From Gibbula magus (taxonomy: Eukaryota; Mollusca; Gastropoda; Trochida; Trochidae): a DNA stretch of 64,000 nt. The notes below the pieces were generated by a model. The model was not told the DNA's origin. It did not search any database and was given only the letters and a program-made list of their open reading frames with translations. Below are positions 58,591 to 64,000 of the stretch, piece by piece (position 1 is the stretch's first letter; every line of letters starts with the position of its first letter). A program made the translations under genes and the position numbers. The stretch spans positions 72,290,420 to 72,354,419 of the forward strand of contig OW388289.1 of the NCBI GenBank assembly GCA_936450465.1, written 5' to 3'.

Positions 58591-59836
58591 TATATTCCTG
58601 GGCTTGATTAGCCCTGTTTCTGCTGGTTTGTCCTCATTCCACTGCGCTTTCTTGTATAAATGGTCTCGTTTCTCTTCTGAAGACGTCTATGCTTTGTCAC
58701 TGGAGAGGAGAATATAGTTAGACTAATCCAGGATGTCTCACTTACGTATTGAGATAATCAACATCTTGATTGTTTTGAGTTGGTCGGACTGTAGTGCTGG
58801 AACCTGCTTTGTTGAACCGATCAATGTGTTTACATTGTAAATAACGAATTTTCATCAAAATACTGGATAAAACTTTTCTTTTAAAACATTCGGTTTTTAT
58901 TGTTGTTTCTTACTTTTGGTTGTTTTTATTTGTTTACACTTAACTATCAAATAACAACTTTCATCAAACTACTGGAAAATATATTCTTTTAGATTTTTTG
59001 TCTCCCCGTACCATTTACAAGCAACTGTATCGAAACATGGGCTTTCCTTTACAAAACTAATCCATGAAAATTTATAATAAGTTCGTTAGATTTCTAATTA
59101 TCTAAAAGCAAAGATAATATTTCATAAGTATTTGATATATAGTTCACTAATTATTATTGGATACCAGTTGGAAATTAAGTCAATTTAAAAAATGCTGTGG
59201 GTTAACTGACATCTAAATGAAAAATCTTATTAGTGTACTGTAGATGCAATATCAGTGTGGGTCAATGCAAGGTAAAAAGTAATTAGTAGAATCATTAAAA
59301 TTATCATTTAATATACACACTTTTTTCAAATGTTGAAATATTTTAAATAAGAAAAGCCAAATAATTCCTTGACTTGCATGAAATTTAGTGTGATGAAGGT
59401 GAATTTTCATTGGAATTTTACCAAGAATTAACTGCAATTTTATTACTGTTTTAAGATTATCAGAAGCACTATTACAGTTTATTTGCAAATACTTTCATCA
59501 ATTATTTGGCTGAAATGCACTTAATTGCTAAATGTTTTGTACCTGAATGTTATAATAGTTTCTGTATTGAAAAATACTGATTTTGTAACCATAACATATT
59601 TCTGAACAAGGCAACTGCATAATTATTTGGTTATGAGAAATATTTATTGAAAGCACTATTGTTTTGTACAGTGCGTCTTTTTCCATAACTGCACGTGTAT
59701 TAAAAAATGCCTTTAAAATTTAGTGAAGATCCTCAGTCAGCCTAGCTCAATTCTTGACACAAATAAAATTGAAAGTCTAAAGAATTATAATTGCATGAAT
59801 AAAGGCAAAGTAATAATTTTTACAAATTTATAGAAA
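58591..59836. other. AT-rich non-coding stretch
   Basis: No gene is recognised. Confidence 0.5.
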
Positions 59837-59868
59837 TACTTCTACTACTTCTACTACTACTGCTACTG

Positions 59869-59940
<72 letters not shown>

Positions 59941-59985
59941 GTACTACTACTACTGCTACTGCTACTGCTACTAATGCTACTACAA
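59837..59985. repeat. (CTA)n microsatellite with CTG interruptions
   Basis: About 50 triplets, mostly TAC/CTA, with TTC near the start and TGC near both ends. The serine-rich minus-strand frame is a by-product. Confidence 0.97.
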
Positions 59986-60222
59986 CCACTGACCATTTTC
60001 ATCACATCCTGAAAGTACATAACAATATCCGTTTCAAAGAATTGTATTTAGTCCACAGCAATAATCTTGTCAGTCCCATTGTAACAGTTCCGACAAAACG
60101 GCCACTCCAGAGACTGTCTTCAACCACAAAACCAGTATTTCAACATTTTATCATCACATTTCGGTGTACAAGACCTCCGTTTTCAAGGGTTTTTATCTAA
60201 TTCCATCGTGCTTCCATTTCAG

Positions 60223-60319
60223 GTCACGAAGTGATTCATCGCGGACCGCTACATTAGAAGTGGACAGAACCAACGTTACTGGATTTAATGTGTACAAAGT
60301 CGGAACTCTCCAGAGTTAA
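60223..60319 (+). CDS. Candidate terminal coding exon, unidentified
   Basis: An acceptor with a good pyrimidine tract (TTCCATCGTGCTTCCATTTCAG, ending 60222) opens a frame that takes two bases from the previous exon, reads 31 codons starting SRSDSSRTATLEVDRTNVTG and ending KVGTLQS, and stops at TAA 60317-60319. The incoming phase fits the outgoing phase of the candidate exon at 35683; the joined codon would be AGG (Arg). AATAAA at 60885-60890 could serve as a poly(A) signal about 565 bases past the stop. A donor-like AAAG|GTAGTA at 60321/60322 offers an alternative. The other two frames close early. The C-terminus is not one I recognise. Confidence 0.4.
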
Positions 60320-60900
60320 AGGTAGTAAAAATGTCTCTTGTGCTGAGTTACGTTACATTAACGAATTGATATGAAACCAGTGATGTTGCACAGGTGAAAC
60401 TGGCTCCCAATCTCGTCTTGATTAGGTAGAACAAAGAATCTGGCTAATCAGTGAATAATTAATTCTGTTTGCTATTTCGCAGTATTTCATTTGGAAAGGT
60501 TATTTGGTATTCCAGATCATTTGGTTGAAAAAGGTATAAAATAGTTTTCATTAGTTTTAGTGAAATGACAGAATTGTTATTGTGATATGGTGATGATAGC
60601 TTAGGAATTTATGATCTCAATTTATCTTGTGATAATTTTCAATGTTGTAGAAATTTTATAATCACAATATAACCAATGTTTGACATTTGGTATTAACGGA
60701 ATTAACTTTATAGTCTTCTCAGGCTGCAGATTGAACATTATTAATGGAGTCCCAGGATGTGTTCTCTCAGGATGTGTCAGTTTATTCAGGATTTATGTAT
60801 GAGTGTGTAGAATTATTTAAGGAAACTATGTAATGTATTTGACAGTCATTGTTGGTTCAATCTTTTAAATATATTGTATATAAAAATAAAAAAAATCAAA
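60320..60900 (+). other. Possible 3' UTR
   Basis: This follows the TAA of the candidate terminal exon. It has no open frames of note. Confidence 0.3.
60885..60890 (+). terminator. Poly(A) signal AATAAA
   Basis: This canonical hexamer sits in an A-rich context (TATATAAAAATAAAAAAAAT). In AT-rich DNA it is common by chance. It matters only because it lies downstream of the candidate last exon. Confidence 0.3.
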
Positions 60901-61365
60901 GTTTAAACCTTTATACTTCTGTCCTTTTATTCGAAATGTTCAACTTCGTATTAAACAATTGATGAGAGTTAAAAGAGACACAAGTCAATCAACCCCATTT
61001 GTTATCCTCACTTCAGAGATTAATCAGAAAAAACCTGTATATTTCTTATTGACTCACCTCGCCAAACACACACAACTCATCCGTTAACAATTCTTCACCG
61101 GATCTAATTAGGATCTTCTTTGGGAAAAAATACATCTCTCCTCACTTGCCCATCCTTCACCTTGTGAAAAAGCTGAAATAAAAGATTAAAATATCAATCA
61201 GAACTACCTGTAAAGTTGTGTACTGGACAGGTGAGACGAAGTGCCACCTGAGTCAGCTACATCAAAGGTGATTAACAGAGAGGTAATCCTCCAAGTACGC
61301 CGAGTTCCGTAAACCGATCCCGCAGTGTTTCCGATTGTTAACAGAGGGTAATTGTTGTGCAAGGA
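60901..61365. other. Unique sequence
   Basis: No gene is recognised. Confidence 0.45.
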
Positions 61366-61790
61366 ACAAAGGCTGATCTGTTCAGGACAGGGAATCGCTC
61401 ATCAGGCACCACTAAGAGTGATCAGCGGAGATCGCAGTAGTTCCTTCTGAACAAGTTCATCACCGGCTCTGTGTGGGATAATTTGCCCTAAATATTTTCC
61501 TTAACCTTTTACATGCTGGTCATTTATATTCAGGTATATCCTATCTTTGATCTGTTCCAGACAGGGAAACGCTCATAAGGCACTTCTTTGAGTGATCATC
61601 ATAGTTCCTCAGGTCATCGTTAGCTCCCTGTGAGATGATTTGCTCTTATTTGATACATTAACTCTTTACATGCAGACCTCGGCCGCCAATGGCTGTGATA
61701 CCACCGAAGCGGCGTTAAGCAATAACTCACTCACTACATGCAGATCCCAGAATATTCTTGGGTATACATCTTCGACCAAAGGGCCATCCC
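61366..61790 (+). repeat. Two-copy tandem duplication, about 174 bp, one copy carrying an insertion
   Basis: TGATCTGTTCAGGACAGGGA (61374) and TGATCTGTTCCAGACAGGGA (61548) lead into matched phrases CGCTCATCAGGCAC/CGCTCATAAGGCAC, GAGTGATCA, TTTTACATGCTGG/CTTTACATGCAGA and TTCAGGTATATCC/TTGGGTATACATC. The second copy is interrupted by the retroposon fragment at 61677-61734. Confidence 0.8.
61667..61744 (+). mobile_element. Short retroposon fragment with exact 10-bp target-site duplication
   Basis: TACATGCAGA at 61667-61676 recurs at 61735-61744. The 58-base insert has CCAATGGCTGTGATACCACC, GAAGCGGCGTTAAGC, AATAACTCACTCAC. The neighbouring copy of the 174-bp duplication (about 61510) lacks it and represents the empty site. 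Confidence 0.88.
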
Positions 61791-61796
61791 TCAACT

Positions 61797-61830
61797 CATT
61801 CCCATTACTCGGTCATAACGGTTTGACACT
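61797..61830 (+). repeat. Copy of the dispersed short core repeat
   Basis: CATTCCCATTACTCGGTCAT, AACGGTTTGACACT. Confidence 0.35.
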
Positions 61831-62136
61831 TGTATTCAGCATCTAAAGAGTTAACATATTGCTCTTACATCAAGATTTTATAACTCTATAATTGAGCTTT
61901 AGTTTGTGATCATATTTCAAAAGAAAGTCAGAAATGGTGATCCCTCACCTGATGTTTGATAGCCCTGTGTGTCCCCAAATATCATTATATATAGCCTATC
62001 TGTAACCAAAGAGCAAATCTTTGATTAACTCATTTTGTTAATGGCAATTCCTATAAATTGGCCACTCAGAAAGTTGTATAAGTCACAAGTTGATTCAGGA
62101 GCCTATGTTTCAATTTATGGCTTTTTTAAAACAATT
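61831..62136 (+). other. Unique sequence containing another core-repeat copy
   Basis: AATTCCTATAAATTGGCCAC, TCAGAAAGTTGTATAAG lies at 62046-62080. Nothing else is recognised. Confidence 0.45.
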
Positions 62137-62470
62137 TAATAACTGGGGGGCGGGATAGCGCAGTGGTTAGTGCGTTTGGCTTCGGATCAAGAGGTCCAGG
62201 GTTCGAATCCCGCCAGGGGCACGGCAACTTTGTCTGCAGTAGAGAACTGTTCTACACGCAGTAAGGTTTGGGTGCAATGCTACACTGAATCTCAGCGTAG
62301 TGCCACCCATGGTTCGCTAGTTCCAGCCGATGCTCGCAGGTTTCACCGCAATGGATAGCCACATGGCGTTGCAGGCTTTCTCCCGGCAATAATACTAACA
62401 GCCGTGATATAAGTGAAATACTTTTGAAAGTGGCGTTAAACCCCAAATCACCTCACCTCACCTAATAACT
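62137..62470 (+). mobile_element. Full-length SINE with 8-bp target-site duplication
   Basis: TAATAACT at 62137-62144 recurs at 62463-62470. The 318-base element has intact A (ATAGCGCAGTGGTTAGTGCG) and B (GGGTTCGAATCCC) boxes, the body and GAAAGTGGCGTTAAACCCC with a CACCT tail. It is the least degraded head in the window. Opposite-strand frames of 62 and 64 residues are shadows. Confidence 0.95.
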
Positions 62471-64000
62471 CTGCCTCCGATGTAAACTCTTTTTGTGTCA
62501 CATCATTTAGAAAGATCTTCTTAACGGCAGCAAAGCTTTAACTATACCTCTCTGAAAATAATCCTGGATACATCACTGCCCTATCAGTGGCAAATCTTGC
62601 ATCATGTTGTTTGTTAATGTGTCATGGTTCCTGATGTTTGGCCACTCAGACTTATTTGGTCATAATTTGTTCAACAGCCAGGTGTTAAACATGATAATTA
62701 TCATTTTGGCACAAAAGAGATGTGTTCAAGACTACTTGAGTGCTACTTTGAACAAAGCAATCTCTACCATCCTGAATATTTACCTGGATGTCTGTGATGC
62801 AGTCAGTACCTTTACACTTTGATGTAGGACTAACAAGCTTTGCTTCTTTAATTCTTTGTGGCATACAACACAACCAGAAAGGGACAATTCTTGTTTCTGA
62901 AATTTCCAGTTGATTTTTGGTTTTATTTTCAAATGTTAAATTGTTCAAGTGTTTTGATTTTTAAACTTTTTAAAAACAAAAAATGTTCAAACATAATTTT
63001 GAAAGTTATTTTTAATTTTGATTTGAAAATATATTGTTAAATTGTTGAAGAAGTGAAGAAATGCATTTAGATTTATATGTTTTCATTGCTCTCACTTGAG
63101 TACTAAACATTTTTACACTTATTTCATAAATCATATGACACAGTTGCTCGTGTAATAATACCGAGACATGAAAGCTAGAGCACCGAGATACCTGATGCTT
63201 CATATCCTGTTTAAAGATTAAACAAACCACCATGTAGTATCATATTGAAATTTATGAGCCGTCATTTATAAATCATTAAAATATCTGATGAAATGTACTG
63301 TCACGGATCATACCAAGATGAAATGGACATGCAGAGAATGAAGCTGACAAAGCAAACTGCTGTCTTGGTATGTGGTCTAATGTTAAACAAGGAGGAACTG
63401 CAAGGAAGTCAAATTTTACACATTTTATTGCTCCGTTGTTAGAGTTTATCTTAAAGGGAGATAAGTGTGCAAAGATCAAAACAACCTTCCACTCTCAGAC
63501 TGATGCCAGATATCATTTAAAGCAAGGGAGGTAATTTATAGACATACTTCCTGTCAACTAGATGTTGGTTAACCTAAGACAGAGCTAGTTCACCAAGGGA
63601 AAGTACCTGTATGTCATATATCATTGTTATAGCCTTGTAAAACACTTGTATCCTGGCTTTGTTTATCTCTTAATCCTTTTTTGCTGCTTAGGAAATACCT
63701 GGTGTTCCGGAAAATGTATTTATGGCCTTTAGTGTCGTTGATGTCTTAAACCCAAGAAATATGGTATTGTGAGGTTAATGTTATATGTACTGTCCATGCA
63801 TGTTTATTCATTCATGATATGATATTATAAACCAGATTAACTCAGATTTTCATTTTGAAATAATAATTGTTTGTTCTAAAGTTTTATCAAATATTTTGCT
63901 AAAGTGACTAATAAATAATCTTGCTGTCAAAGAATAGCAAAATTGTAGATTGATAAAAAAAAATTGTGCGTCAAATCAATTTTACATTATAAAATAAAGT
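62471..64000. other. AT-rich non-coding stretch
   Basis: No gene is supported. A core-repeat copy (GGTTCCTGATGTTTGGCCAC, TCAGACTTATTTGGTC) lies at 62626-62663. Several frames at 62604-63479 are of chance length. Confidence 0.5.

Noticed and set aside
59820..60020. Poly-serine frame
   Set aside because: Translation of a CTA microsatellite.
62145..62220. True tRNA gene at the SINE heads
   Set aside because: A and B boxes are present, but the acceptor stem does not close and the sequence continues into a repeated body. These are SINE heads.

Overview
The window is eukaryotic nuclear DNA, AT-rich and gene-poor. No bacterial-style gene, rRNA or CRISPR array is present, and no complete protein-coding gene can be read. 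The best clue to the source is a tRNA-headed SINE that recurs about fifteen times and ends in a GCGGCGTTAAAC motif followed by CTCACCT or ACTCACTC repeats. From memory, that 3' end resembles repeats found in marine molluscs, gastropods in particular. A mollusc is therefore likely, but I cannot name the species.

Layout. 1-13 kb: AT-rich DNA with a candidate exon (689-752), SINE copies (near 0.3, 4.5, 7.6 and 10.7 kb, the last with an exact 12-bp target-site duplication), degenerate tandem repeats, and a C-rich stretch leading to a possible 5' exon whose CAG|GTAAGA donor lies at 13162. 13.7-16.4 kb: a 100-bp satellite passing directly into about 58 copies of a 37-bp unit. 17.1-17.8 kb: a SINE whose tRNA-like head is amplified about tenfold in a 60+60+63-bp higher-order pattern. 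18-28 kb: mostly AT-rich unique DNA with foldbacks (20.3 and 24.1 kb), a small inverted-repeat transposon (26.2 kb) and a 20-bp minisatellite (27.3 kb). 29-35 kb: a SINE cluster including a tRNA-Gly-headed SINE with a 10-bp target-site duplication. 35-43 kb: a candidate 58-bp coding exon (35683-35740), a well-formed MITE (37.35 kb), and 48/50-bp and 99-bp arrays. 43-55 kb: AT-rich DNA with low-copy tandem duplications and a 48-bp array. 55-64 kb: short 5'-truncated retroposons, degenerate tandem repeats, a CTA microsatellite, a candidate terminal coding exon (60223-60319) with a poly(A) signal at 60885, and a full-length SINE (62.1 kb).

Interpretation. Most of the window is probably intronic or intergenic. 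Candidate exons at 35683 and 60223 on the + strand have good splice signals and compatible phase, so they may belong to one long gene, but its identity cannot be read from them. Long open frames are mostly shadows of tandem repeats whose periods are multiples of three.

The most interesting material is mobile-element biology. The main SINE shares its 3' end with very short retroposed fragments flanked by target-site duplications, suggesting a common LINE partner. A MITE family carries about 10-bp target duplications. One SINE has an expanded Pol III promoter head. No clearly new multi-gene system was found.
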